Shown here: in pieces, positions 1-7,224 of the stretch
How the letters are laid out: each line of letters begins with the position of its first letter
Numbering within the stretch: position 1 is the stretch's first letter
Assembly (NCBI RefSeq): GCF_000335475.2
Contig: NZ_ANAH02000011.1
Coordinates: 186,001-250,000 of the forward strand
Reading direction: 5' to 3'
From: Cystobacter fuscus DSM 2262
GTDB taxonomy: Bacteria > Myxococcota > Myxococcia > Myxococcales > Myxococcaceae
DNA length: 64,000 nt
The notes under the pieces: generated by a model
Seen by the model: the letters and a program-made list of their open reading frames with translations, nothing else
The model's database searches: none
Told to the model about the DNA's origin: nothing
Position numbers and translations under genes: made by a program

Positions 1-992
1 GCGCGGACGGGGCGAGCGGTCGCACGCACCGCCGTGTTCAGTGCCACGGCGGCGCGAATGAGCGCCTTCAACGCCTTTTCATCAATCTTGTCGCCCTCGT
101 GGAAGTCGATGGCGCGCCTGGTGTTGCCTTCGAGGCTGGAGTTGAAGAGGCCTGAAGGGTCCTCCAACGAGGCGCCCTTGGCGAAGGTCATCTTCACGAC
201 AGCCTTGTGCGTCTCACCGGTGCAGATCATTCCGGCGTGCGACCACACCGGAACCCCTCTCCACTTCCACTCCTCGACCACTTCGGGGTCGGCCTGCTTG
301 ATGAGCGTTCGGATCCGAGCGAGCGTCTCGCCCCGCCAATCACCCAGCTCCTTGATTCTCGCATCGATCAGCTGAGAGGGAGAGTCTTCTCCTGTTCCTT
401 TCTCCGAGCCGCTCTTCGTCTTCTTCAGGGTTGTTGTCCCTCGCCCGTCACTTCTCGCACTGGCCTCTCCCATTCGTTCGCCGGGCAATTGGCTGGCTTG
501 CTTCACCCAAGCGGCGAGCTGAGCTTCGTCGAGCTGGTCGTCCTCATGGATGTCGAGGTAGCGCGTGTCCTTGCTCTTGGACTCGCCGGGGGGGACAGGA
601 CGCAGCGACATGCCGCGGAAGAAAGCCACCTTGACGTACTTCGTGAAGCAATGGACGCTGAGGAACCAGCCCTGGCCCTCGACTCCGTACAGCGGCGAGT
701 TCCATTTGACTGCCTTGTGCACGCCGGGGACGGTGCGCGCGATGAGCGAGTCGAGGCGACGCCCGACATCGCGTTTCCAGCCCGGCATGGCCGCGATGTA
801 GGCCTGCACGGGGGCGTCGCCGTAGGCCTTCCCGATCTGAGGGTTGCCGCCTGAGAGGAGGGCCGGTTTCGCGGCCTTGCGCGACTGTGACTTCGGTGCC
901 GGCTTGCTCGGTCTGGCCGCCTTCGCGGCGACCCGCTTGGAGGCGGCCTTCTTGGCGACCTTCACCGACTTCTTGGACGTCTTGCCGACCAT
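1..992 (-). CDS. Double DUF1801 (YdhG-like) protein with basic tail, 3' end outside window
   Basis: The minus-strand frame is open from an ATG at 992 to the left edge (about 330 codons), so the C-terminus is missing. A GGATGGAG ribosome site precedes the ATG. The first ~45 residues are rich in Lys, Ala and Pro (KKSVKVAKKAASKR) and resemble histone-H1-like tails. Two DUF1801-type domains follow, at roughly residues 55-165 and 215-325. Each has the family's VVEEWKWRGVPVW / HKAVKWNSPLYG type core and an RAIDFHEGDKID / RYLDIHEDDQLD type segment. DUF1801 proteins are small and uncharacterised, and usually single-domain. The tandem arrangement with a basic tail suggests nucleic-acid contact, which is inference. 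The family call is solid; the function is unknown. Confidence 0.75.
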   Translation of the reverse strand, partial: MVGKTSKKSVKVAKKAASKRVAAKAARPSKPAPKSQSRKAAKPALLSGGNPQIGKAYGDAPVQAYIAAMPGWKRDVGRRLDSLIARTVPGVHKAVKWNSPLYGVEGQGWFLSVHCFTKYVKVAFFRGMSLRPVPPGESKSKDTRYLDIHEDDQLDEAQLAAWVKQASQLPGERMGEASARSDGRGTTTLKKTKSGSEKGTGEDSPSQLIDARIKELGDWRGETLARIRTLIKQADPEVVEEWKWRGVPVWSHAGMICTGETHKAVVKMTFAKGASLEDPSGLFNSSLEGNTRRAIDFHEGDKIDEKALKALIRAAVALNTAVRATARPVR

Positions 993-1175
993 GGCGTTCA
1001 CTCCATCCGATAGACTTGTAGGGCCGATGATACTTCTTCAGCAACGGTTTTCTAGCATCCTGCGAGAGGACAGCGGCGACCCCCCTTCAATTCAGCCCTT
1101 CTCCATCTTACGCTCGAACGTGAAGGTTGGTCCCGATGAAACCAGTTTCATTGGCACCCTTCCCGGGTAATCGCC

Positions 1176-1595
1176 ATGGCCATCGCGCTGATGATCGACA
1201 ATGTCGCAACGGAGCTGGGACGGGGCGATTTCGTCCACGCCTTCTTCTCGACCATCTCCGTGCGGCTGGAGCCGGAGGGCTGGGGCACGCGCTTTCCGGT
1301 GCTGATGCGCGAGCTCTACCAGGGCGAGCTGCCGAAGGCGCATGCCGCGCGCGCGCTGGAGGAACTGCGTACGGCGCGCAAAGAACTGCTCACCTTCTTG
1401 CCCACCGAGGTGGTGTGGGACATCGAAAACCAGAGCGCGAAGCCGCCCTGGGGCATGAACATCTCCTCCGACATCACCTCGCTGGCCAACTATTTCGTGA
1501 CCAGCACCGGCCGCGACATGTTCGACACGATGATCGAGGATCTGGAGTTCCTGCGCGACCAGGGGAACGGCCCCGCGACGTTGACGCAGATCTGA
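1176..1595 (+). CDS. Imm70-like immunity protein (orphan)
   Basis: A 139-residue protein without signal peptide or membrane segment. The motifs FVHAFFSTIS, WGTRFPVLMRELYQGELP, VVWDIENQS, PPWGMNISSDIT and NYFVTSTGRDMFD match what I know of the Imm70 family, small proteins that protect against polymorphic toxins of kin or contact-dependent systems. No toxin gene lies beside it: the upstream gene is a DUF1801 protein on the other strand, and downstream there are only repeats and gene fragments. It therefore looks like an orphan immunity gene in a decayed locus. The ATG at 1176 is chosen because the conserved N-terminus starts there; the ribosome site is weak. Family assignment is from motif memory. 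Confidence 0.7.
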   Translation: MAIALMIDNVATELGRGDFVHAFFSTISVRLEPEGWGTRFPVLMRELYQGELPKAHAARALEELRTARKELLTFLPTEVVWDIENQSAKPPWGMNISSDITSLANYFVTSTGRDMFDTMIEDLEFLRDQGNGPATLTQI

Positions 1596-1603
1596 GCGGG
1601 AAG

Positions 1604-1655
1604 GGTGTCAAACGGCTCGTAGGGCGGGAGTTGTTGGAACGATTCTTTTGACACC
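1604..1655. repeat. REP-like palindrome, copy A
   Basis: Inverted repeat GGTGTCAAA (1604-1612) and TTTGACACC (1647-1655) enclosing a 34-base spacer that starts CGGCTCGTAG. The same arms recur at 4399 and at 7895/8155. It lies 8 bases after the Imm70 stop codon and just before a Y1-transposase fragment, as expected for a repetitive extragenic palindrome moved by a REP-associated transposase. Confidence 0.65.
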
Positions 1656-1663
1656 TTCTAGAG

Positions 1664-1723
1664 GGAAGGCTGTTGCTGCGTCCCAGCGCGGAAGTGAACG
1701 AGGTGGTGGGAGGCGTGCTGGCG
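1664..1723 (+). pseudogene. 5' fragment of a REP-associated Y1 transposase
   Basis: The frame starting at 1667 reads RLLLRPSAEVNEVVGGVLA and is nearly identical to the segment starting at 7936 (RLLLRPSTEVNEVVGAVLA). The copy at 7936 continues into a HxH-containing transposase core; here homology stops at about 1723. The fragment is joined directly to the 5' part of an unrelated gene lying on the other strand. It is a dead remnant. Confidence 0.55.
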
Positions 1724-1860
1724 TCGTCGAAGCGCCAGAGGTGGTCGACGAGCCGCTCGACATTCTCGGGCGGGACCGCCTGGCGCACGATCACATAGCC
1801 CTTGCTGATCCGGTGCTGCCAGTCCTTGGGCGAGCGGTTCGGCTCACAACTCAAAATCAT
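1721..1860 (-). pseudogene. N-terminal fragment resembling phytanoyl-CoA dioxygenase (PhyH)
   Basis: Reading minus from the ATG at 1860, the frame gives about 46 residues including SPKDWQHRISKGYVIVRQAV and PENVERLVDHLWRFDDA. This resembles the N-terminal helix region of PhyH-type Fe(II)/2-oxoglutarate oxygenases. The frame then runs into the transposase fragment and loses all family features; the HxD iron motif is absent. It is best read as the 5' end of a gene broken at about position 1722. Family recognition over so short a stretch is tentative. Confidence 0.4.
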
Positions 1861-1907
1861 TGGCATTGAATTCGACCCGGGAGCAGTCCAACTCCCAGGG
1901 AAGCGTG

Positions 1908-1944
1908 TGACATCCTCGGAGGGAACTCCTTGACATCCTCGGAG
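1908..1944. repeat. Short tandem direct repeat
   Basis: TGACATCCTCGGAG occurs at 1908-1921 and again at 1931-1944, 23 bases apart, in the gap between the PhyH fragment and the Imm-5-like gene. I see no gene here. It may be a footprint of the rearrangements that shaped this region. Confidence 0.5.
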
Positions 1945-1975
1945 AGGAATGCAGAAGAGTATCATCCTGTGTTGG

Positions 1976-2494
1976 TCAGCAATCGAATACGAACCAACAT
2001 ACATGATTGCGCAGCCGCTGGTCGTCAAGCACAAGCTCCCGGATTTCGTCTGGAAGCTGCTTGCGCTGCCATTGGCATTCCTGGCGGCCGGCTCGTTCAC
2101 GCTCAGCTTCAGGAGCCGCGGCTTGCACGGCCCTGATCGCATAGGCCGCCGCGCCCAACTCATGCGCTGCCACGTGAGCCACTGCTACAGCCTGCCCAGC
2201 CGCGTAGGCCGCGAGCTTTGCCGCGCCGGACAGCCCTCTGGCGGCGGCATTGGCAACAAAAGCAGCCTTGTGCGCTTGGCGCATTGTAATCTCGCCTCGT
2301 GTCCAGGCGTGAGCCAGCTCGATTGCCTGGCGCGGCCGCTCATCTTCGGGCCGTGCTTCTTCAAAAAAATGCAGGACATGCTCCGCGCATGTGGCAGCCC
2401 ATATTGCAAGAAGGTGGTGATTTGCATCACTCAAGGTGCCGCCACGACGAACGGTAATAAATCTGGGATCGCGAGGTTCAGTGAAAATAGGCAT
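1976..2494 (-). CDS. Imm-5-like putative immunity protein (orphan)
   Basis: A 172-residue protein starting at the ATG at 2494. It opens with RDPRFITVRRGGTLSDANHH, followed by LLAIWAATCAEHVLHFFE, RPRQAIELAHAWTRGEITMR, several alanine-rich helices, and WQRKQLPDEIRELVLDDQR near the end. This is the pattern of the all-helical Imm-5-like putative immunity family. The frame is open further upstream to 2830, but that part is low-complexity and not family-like, so the shorter start is chosen; no good ribosome site is visible. Like the Imm70-like gene nearby it has no adjacent toxin. Role as an immunity protein is inferred from the family. Confidence 0.65.
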   Translation of the reverse strand: MPIFTEPRDPRFITVRRGGTLSDANHHLLAIWAATCAEHVLHFFEEARPEDERPRQAIELAHAWTRGEITMRQAHKAAFVANAAARGLSGAAKLAAYAAGQAVAVAHVAAHELGAAAYAIRAVQAAAPEAERERAGRQECQWQRKQLPDEIRELVLDDQRLRNHVCWFVFDC

Positions 2495-2583
2495 ACACAA
2501 TGATTGTACTGCGAAGACAAGTTGGCTGAAAGCCACAAGGGATTCGAACCCATGCTCCCCCCCAGCCGGGGCCGAGGCCGGGG

Positions 2584-2691
2584 GAGGAGCGCCAGGCGCT
2601 GGTCGCGACGGTGGCGGAGCCGAAGAAGGTGAGGAGGCAGCGAGTAGACTGGGCGGGGCTGCTACGCCGCACTTTTGCATCGGGCCACTTG
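2584..2691 (+). pseudogene. C-terminal fragment of an IS91-type transposase
   Basis: The plus frame reads ALVATVAEPKKVRRQRVDWA then GLLRRTFA. To my recollection this matches the segment of IS91-family transposases just before their C-terminal cysteine-rich zone. After RTFA the family pattern is lost (SGHLGRC), and there is no intact upstream part. The rest of the 2495-2863 gap holds no gene I can support. It also contains a T-arm-like string at about 2531-2555, discussed under rejected items. Confidence 0.4.
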
Positions 2692-2863
2692 GGCCGGTGT
2701 GTGCCCAATGGGGCTGCTCCGCCTCTACACCGCTCAGCGAGGTGCTCTTCGTGCGGCGTGGTTTTTTCGGCTCCGCGTGAGACGCGCGCCACGTTTCTCC
2801 GTCCTTACGGGGCAGTGCCCGTTGTGCCAACCCTGGTAATCCCCCCTTTCCCCCCTGAGTCGG

Positions 2864-3727
2864 ATGAAAAAGCTATTTTTCTCCCTTGTGGTGTTGACAC
2901 TGGCCACGACCAGCGCATCGGCGGCGGGTCGCATGAACCCGTCGGACCTTCGCCGTGTCGAGAAGGCGCGTGAGCGCATCATCCCGGTCGTCGAGAAGGA
3001 GTTCGGACCCAAGGCACGGTTCGTGCAGATTTTCGGTCACGGTCGCAACATGATGGTGGGTGTCATCGCCGAGATCCCGGAGCAGCCGCTGGCGACGGAC
3101 GACGTGCCGCTGCTGGCCATCGCCCAGTACGACGAGCCGACCGGCACGGTGCGCGTGGTGGACCGCGAGTTCAAGTACCGGGAGGCGCGTTCGGTGGGGC
3201 AGAACGTGGCGCTGCTGGATGGGCAGGGCAACCTGCGCCTGCGCGAGCCCAACGGCCGCGAGCGGCTGCTGGCCCAGAAGGTGGGTGGAGATCTGTTCCC
3301 GACGGCGAAGGGTGACGCCCTGGTGGCCACGCTGGTGGGGGACGGCGAGGGACACGAGACGTCCGTGGGCCTCATCGACATGAAAGGCCGCGTGAAGGTG
3401 CTGGCGGATGGGCCTGGAATCGACGCGACGCCCACCATCTCTCCGGATGGCAAGACGGTGGTCTTCGTGTCGGGCCGTACCAGCGTGGCCTCGTTCTTCG
3501 TCACGACGGTGGAGGGCGCGCAGCCCAAGCAACTCACCAACGTCGGGCTGGAGAACTGGTCGCTGTTCGGGGGCGCGCCGGCGAGCTTCGTCCCCCCGCC
3601 CGTCTCGAGTCACCACATGGAGTGGGAGAACGAGGACGTGCTTCGCTACAACGCGGGTGGCGGCGAGTTCTGGAAGCTCAACGTGCGCACGGGCCAGGCG
3701 GCTCCGGATCTGGGAGGTGAGAAGTGA
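2864..3727 (+). CDS. Secreted TolB/WD40-like (PD40) beta-propeller protein
   Basis: A 287-residue protein with a clear Sec signal peptide (MKKLFFSLVVLTLATTSASA) and a predicted mature start near residue 21. The C-terminal half contains a PD40-type blade, ATPTISPDGKTVVFVSGRTS followed by QPKQLTN, as in TolB-like propellers. Earlier segments such as VRVVDREFKYREARSVGQNV look like degenerate blades. It is too short for a full six-blade TolB and lacks the TolB N-terminal domain, so a periplasmic or secreted partner-binding role is only inferred. It overlaps the start of the M23-like gene (TGATG), so the two are translationally coupled and probably act together. The ribosome site at 2864 is weak. 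Confidence 0.6.
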   Translation: MKKLFFSLVVLTLATTSASAAGRMNPSDLRRVEKARERIIPVVEKEFGPKARFVQIFGHGRNMMVGVIAEIPEQPLATDDVPLLAIAQYDEPTGTVRVVDREFKYREARSVGQNVALLDGQGNLRLREPNGRERLLAQKVGGDLFPTAKGDALVATLVGDGEGHETSVGLIDMKGRVKVLADGPGIDATPTISPDGKTVVFVSGRTSVASFFVTTVEGAQPKQLTNVGLENWSLFGGAPASFVPPPVSSHHMEWENEDVLRYNAGGGEFWKLNVRTGQAAPDLGGEK

Positions 3728-4377
3728 TGAACACGATGAAGAAGCTCGCCACGACGCTGCTCTTCGCGCTGCTGGCCCTCCCGGCGGTGTCCTCGGCTCA
3801 GACGGTGAGGTTCCGCTTCCCCATGTCGCAGCTCGCCGACCAGTGCGGCAACGGTGGCTGCACGGTGAGCGCGTACAAGGATTACGGTGGCAGGGACTAC
3901 GCGTGTGGTGGCGTGCGCTACGCGGGCCACACGGGCACGGACTACGCCCTGGTCGGCGGGTTCAGCAAAATGGACTACGGCGTGTGGGTCATGAACGCCG
4001 CCAGTGGCGTCATCGAGTCCTCGGTGGATGGCTACTTCGACCGGTGCAACTACTGGGACCAGGCCAACCCGTACGCCGCCTGCGGACTGTATACGGCCAA
4101 CTACATCATCATGCGGCACGCGGATGGCACCAAGACCAAGTACTGGCATCTGATGAAGTACACGCAGCAGTTCGCCAGGAACGCCTCCATCGGCTGCTCC
4201 TATTGGATAGCGCGGGCGGGCTCGTCCGGTGCCTCCACGGGGCCGCACCTCCACTTCGAGTACTGGGTTCCCAACTACGGCACGGATGACCCGTACGGCG
4301 GGTCGTGTGGGACGCCCTACTCGATGTGGACCTCGCAGGGCGCGTACCGGGGTCTGCCAGGAATCGCCTGTCAGTAA
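3727..4377 (+). CDS. Secreted M23-family-like metallopeptidase, cysteine-rich
   Basis: A 216-residue protein. The ATG at 3727 overlaps the previous stop and follows a strong GGGAGGTGAG site; a GTG at 3724 and an ATG at 3736 are alternatives. The signal peptide is KKLATTLLFALLALPAVSSAQ. All LytM/M23 zinc-site elements are present: H68xxxD72 (GHTGTDYA), H141 (KYWHL) and H174xH176 (GPHLHFE). M23 enzymes cut glycyl or cross-bridge peptide bonds in peptidoglycan, or other proteins. The mature part carries eight cysteines, unusual for the family and pointing to a disulfide-stabilised extracellular enzyme. It may serve predation or wall remodelling, which is inference. The catalytic set looks intact. 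Confidence 0.8.
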   Translation: MNTMKKLATTLLFALLALPAVSSAQTVRFRFPMSQLADQCGNGGCTVSAYKDYGGRDYACGGVRYAGHTGTDYALVGGFSKMDYGVWVMNAASGVIESSVDGYFDRCNYWDQANPYAACGLYTANYIIMRHADGTKTKYWHLMKYTQQFARNASIGCSYWIARAGSSGASTGPHLHFEYWVPNYGTDDPYGGSCGTPYSMWTSQGAYRGLPGIACQ

Positions 4378-4398
4378 CGGGGAGGCGTTACCGGGGAA

Positions 4399-4438
4399 GG
4401 TGTCAAAGGGCTCGTAGCCTACGAATCGTCTGACTCCC
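4399..4438. repeat. REP-like palindrome, copy B
   Basis: GGTGTCAAAGGGCTCGTAG followed by CCTACGAATCGTCTGACTCC. The first arm equals copies A and C, the inner part TCGTAG/CTACGA is palindromic, and the right arm is a degraded TTTGACACC. A tandem repeat of ACTCCCTTCCCG follows up to about 4460. It sits 22 bases after the M23-like stop codon. A separate short hairpin, GTAACG (4374-4379)/CGTTAC (4386-4391), overlaps that stop. Confidence 0.55.
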
Positions 4439-4512
4439 TTCCCGGGACTCCCTTCCCGAGGGAGAACCCGGCCTTTGCCGCGACGGTGGAGGAGCCGAGA
4501 AGGAGCGCCCCC

Positions 4513-5004
4513 TCAGCGCGCCGGCTTGGGGACGTGCTGATCAATCAGGATGGGATTGCCATCGGGATCGATGAGCATGAGGCTCGCGGGGCCAGTGGAG
4601 GATTCGTCGGCGGCGGAGGTGAGGGTGAGGCCGCGGGCCTGGAGGGTCCGCTGGAGCTCGCGGACGTCGTCGAAGTCGGCGAGTGGATTGGCATTGCGGT
4701 CCCAGCCCGGGTTGAACGTCAGGATGTTCTTGTCGAACATGCCTTGGAAGAGGCCGATGGTGCTGGTCTCGTTCTGCATGATGAGCCAGTTCTGGGCCTG
4801 GTCACCGCCGATGGCACGGAAGCCGAGCTTCTCGTAGAACGCGCGGGAGACGACGATGTCCTTGACGGCGAGGCTGACGGAGAAGTTGCCGAGGTGCATG
4901 GGGGCGGCTCCTGTGGACGGGGGGGTGGCGGGTTGGCGAGGAGGCATTGCCGCACAGCCGCTCAGGGTGAGGACAACCAGTACGCTGCCGAGGATGCGAA
5001 GCAT
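4513..5004 (-). CDS. VOC/glyoxalase-fold lipoprotein
   Basis: A 163-residue protein starting at the ATG at 5004, after a TTGGAGCACC ribosome site. The N-terminus MLRILGSVLVVLTLSGC is a lipoprotein signal with lipobox LSGC. The rest is one VOC (glyoxalase/bleomycin resistance) domain: NFSVSLAVKDIVVSRAFYEK, LGFRAIGGD, and PASLMLIDPDGNPILIDQH near the end. VOC domains bind a metal and usually work as paired modules or dimers. Most homologues are cytoplasmic, so a lipid-anchored version is notable. The substrate cannot be told. An upstream in-frame start exists, but the lipoprotein signal fixes the real one. Confidence 0.7.
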   Translation of the reverse strand: MLRILGSVLVVLTLSGCAAMPPRQPATPPSTGAAPMHLGNFSVSLAVKDIVVSRAFYEKLGFRAIGGDQAQNWLIMQNETSTIGLFQGMFDKNILTFNPGWDRNANPLADFDDVRELQRTLQARGLTLTSAADESSTGPASLMLIDPDGNPILIDQHVPKPAR

Positions 5005-5352
5005 GGGGTGCTCCAAGGACTGCCGAGTGCGGCTTCCGCTCGGCAGGGTACCTGATTTCAGCTCCACGCCGGAGGTTGTGCTCCTCCTTGTTCCGTATCA
5101 CCTCCGGCGGGGGTGGTTTCATCTCTCCCAGGGAGGTGGGCACCACCTTGATCTTCAGCAGGCATGCGGGCGGAGTGCCATTCGTTCGAGCCCCTCGTCA
5201 GAACTCGTCAGAACTCGATGACGATGCTGACCCGGCCGGGCAGGTCCTGCTTCTGCTCGGGCTTCAGCGGCCCCTCCGCTCCAGCCCTCACCCTCAACAG
5301 GCCTCCCCTCCTTCTTATACGCTTGGAGTGAACGCGAACGGAAGGACATGCC
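5005..5352. other. Gap without a convincing gene; tandem repeat and possible 3' gene remnant
   Basis: This 348-base gap holds the upstream region of the VOC lipoprotein (minus) and of the lipoprotein gene at 5353 (plus). CTCGTCAGAA is repeated in tandem at about 5191-5215. On the minus strand a short frame ends PLKPEQKQDLPGRVSIVIEF at 5208, which has the look of a protein C-terminus, but upstream it runs antisense into the lipoprotein gene. I read it as a possible broken 3' end of an unknown gene. Confidence 0.3.
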
Positions 5353-6072
5353 ATGAGGCTGTTTCTGACGGGAATGGCAGTGAGCTGCGCGGTGGTCCTG
5401 GGCGCCTCGGGATGCACGAAGAGGAAGCAGTCCGAGGAGACCGAGACGATCCAGACACCCCTGGCCGTGAAGGAGGCGCCCGGCGCAGCCCACCGGGCCG
5501 GGTGGGTGAAGGCGCTGGCCACCAGCGACAGCTGTGTTCCGGAGACATCCTCCAACTACAAGGGCGTGTGTCTGGCCGCCGCCGCCTTCGGGGACGCACG
5601 GCGGGGCCAGGCACCCACCCAGACCGTCCGCTTGTGGGGGATGACCTTCCGGGAGCGATACAAGGGGGCGGAGTTGCTCCAGCAGAACATCCTCCTGGCG
5701 GCGATCGAGCTGTCGCCCACCGTGGACGGAGGCCTGCGCGTGACGCTCTTCGAGCAGTGGCCGGAGAGCGAGTCCGACATCGACTACCTGGGCTCGGCGT
5801 CTGAGCAGCTCGACCACCACCACTTCCGAGGCCAGGGCGAGCCGCCGGAGCCGCGGTGGCTGGGGCGGCTGTGGACGGGACTGGGGCGGGAGGAGGGGCC
5901 TCGCCGGGCGCAACTCCAGCCCACGGCACAGGGATACGCGGGAGGAGAGCCCCTGCTGGAGCTGCGTGCCTTCCCCAAGGGATGGATGGTGGCGACCGAG
6001 GGGCAGGATGCCGAGGCCGGCGAGGAGACGCGCGTGTTCGGCGTGTTCGTCCCCCCGCCCAAGTGGCGGTGA
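5353..6072 (+). CDS. Uncharacterised lipoprotein
   Basis: A 239-residue protein starting at the ATG at 5353 after a GGAAGGACATGCC leader. MRLFLTGMAVSCAVVLGASGC is a lipoprotein signal with lipobox GASGC; basic residues (TKRKQ) directly follow the cysteine. The remainder (for example SCVPETSSNYKGVCLAAAAF and RVTLFEQWPESESDIDYLG) matches no family I recognise. It has no membrane segment beyond the signal. It stands alone, with a gene fragment downstream. Probable inner- or outer-membrane lipoprotein of unknown role. Confidence 0.55.
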   Translation: MRLFLTGMAVSCAVVLGASGCTKRKQSEETETIQTPLAVKEAPGAAHRAGWVKALATSDSCVPETSSNYKGVCLAAAAFGDARRGQAPTQTVRLWGMTFRERYKGAELLQQNILLAAIELSPTVDGGLRVTLFEQWPESESDIDYLGSASEQLDHHHFRGQGEPPEPRWLGRLWTGLGREEGPRRAQLQPTAQGYAGGEPLLELRAFPKGWMVATEGQDAEAGEETRVFGVFVPPPKWR

Positions 6073-6073
6073 T

Positions 6074-6163
6074 TCAGCCCTGACGCGGGGGCTTCAAGGC
6101 GCCGCCCCAGGCGATGAGCTGGTCCAGCAACGAGTCGCTCTTCGTGGCGCGCGGAGTGCCGCA
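6074..6163 (-). pseudogene. 3' fragment of an unknown gene
   Basis: On the minus strand the frame ending at 6074 reads ATKSDSLLDQLIAWGGALKP then PRQG and stop, which looks like a genuine helical C-terminus. Upstream, after about 6163, the frame loses protein-like character and no start is visible. It is probably a truncated relic. I see nothing else supportable up to 6331. Confidence 0.25.
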
Positions 6164-6331
6164 CCTACTCCCCTTGAATCCCCTCTCGCCCGCCAACGTA
6201 GTCGATCTCGAATGCACCGCACCAGAGCGTCACGGCCCCAGGTGTTTCCCTGGGCCGCGGGTCCGGTGCCAGCGGTTACCGGAGGCGCGCGCCCGCCCCG
6301 GCCGAAAGCCGATCGCGAGCAACTCTCGGCG

Positions 6332-7135
6332 CTACTCGGCAAGCTCGCGGAGCAGCTGTTCGACCCCACGCGCGGAAGCGTCGTCCACCGGTGATAAGAC
6401 AAACATGTTGAGGCCGTCGCTGTCGTCGACGGAAAACACCGACGTCTCGAACACGAGCTCGCCGACATTCGGTCGGACGAGTCGCCTGTACCTCACACCG
6501 TGCGTGCTCAGCTCATTCTCGGCCCACAGCCGGCGAAAGTCCTCGCTCGTCTCCATCAACTCGTCGACGAGCGCGGCGGCTTCTTCTGAGGCTCCCGCAC
6601 GCGCGATGTCGACGCGAAACGCGGCGAGGCACGTGCGATGCATGTCATCGGCATGAGGCAGGAACGCGGCGGCTTCGGGATGAAAGACCCGGCGCAGCAT
6701 GTTGCGGTCGCGCTCGGGAACCGCGGCGTAATCGCCGATCACCGCCACGGCGGCGCGATTCCACGCGACGATCTGGAACGTCGGCGTCTTCACGAACGCG
6801 GGCACGTGCAGGTTGTCGAGCACGCGCTGTAGCGCCGGCGTGACCTCGGCGGGCGGCGTGTGGCGGCGCGGTGGCGGACGATCGTGAGCGAGCAGGAACA
6901 GCATCTCGCGATTCGTGTCGTCGAGCTCGAGTGCGCGAGCGAGGCGTTCGAGCACGTCGTCGGACGGCACGCCGCCGCGACCTTGTTCGAGCCACGTGTA
7001 CCAGGTGACGCTCACGCCGGCGCGCGCCGCGACTTCCTCGCGACGAAGTCCGGGAGTGCGACGCCGCTCGGTCGATTCGGGGTGAAGCCGCTCGCGGCGA
7101 GCGCGGAGGAATTCGGGGAGGGTGGTAGTCGCCAT
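6332..7135 (-). CDS. XRE-type transcription regulator with MmyB-like ligand domain
   Basis: A 267-residue protein. The N-terminal helix-turn-helix (about residues 5-75) has LPEFLRARRERLHP, TPGLRREEVAARAGVSVTWY and WLEQGRG. The C-terminal part (about 95-265) has FVKTPTFQIVAWNRAAVAVI, AFLPHADDMHRTCLAAFRVD and HGVRYRRLVRPNVGELVFET, as in MmyB-like ligand-binding domains that bind fatty-acid-like molecules. Such regulators commonly control a divergent neighbouring gene. Here the glutathione transferase gene starts 89 bases away on the other strand and is the likely target. The ligand is unknown. Confidence 0.8.
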   Translation of the reverse strand: MATTTLPEFLRARRERLHPESTERRRTPGLRREEVAARAGVSVTWYTWLEQGRGGVPSDDVLERLARALELDDTNREMLFLLAHDRPPPRRHTPPAEVTPALQRVLDNLHVPAFVKTPTFQIVAWNRAAVAVIGDYAAVPERDRNMLRRVFHPEAAAFLPHADDMHRTCLAAFRVDIARAGASEEAAALVDELMETSEDFRRLWAENELSTHGVRYRRLVRPNVGELVFETSVFSVDDSDGLNMFVLSPVDDASARGVEQLLRELAE

Positions 7136-7224
7136 ACCGGTATGCGGGCACGCCTTTTCTAGCTGACTCGCGCAGCTTACGGTTCGCGCATGACCAGGGC
7201 AATACTTCGGGCAAGGGCGTTCAT

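Noticed and set aside
544-1044. Alternative minus-strand frame at the left edge
   Set aside because: It overlaps the double-DUF1801 gene in another frame and has no recognisable domain.
2531-2555. tRNA T-arm-like string (GGGTTCGAATCCC on the minus strand)
   Set aside because: Only the T-loop and part of its stem are present. There is no anticodon arm, D-arm or matching acceptor stem, and no CCA end. It could be an att-site relic but cannot be supported as a tRNA.
2495-2830. Upstream extension of the Imm-5-like frame by about 112 codons
   Set aside because: The extension is Pro/Ser/Ala-rich, overlaps the IS91 relic on the other strand, and is not part of the immunity-protein family.
4374-4391. 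GTAACG/CGTTAC hairpin as terminator of the M23-like gene
   Set aside because: The stem is only 6 bases, overlaps the stop codon and lacks a T run; it may simply be part of the adjacent palindromic repeat.
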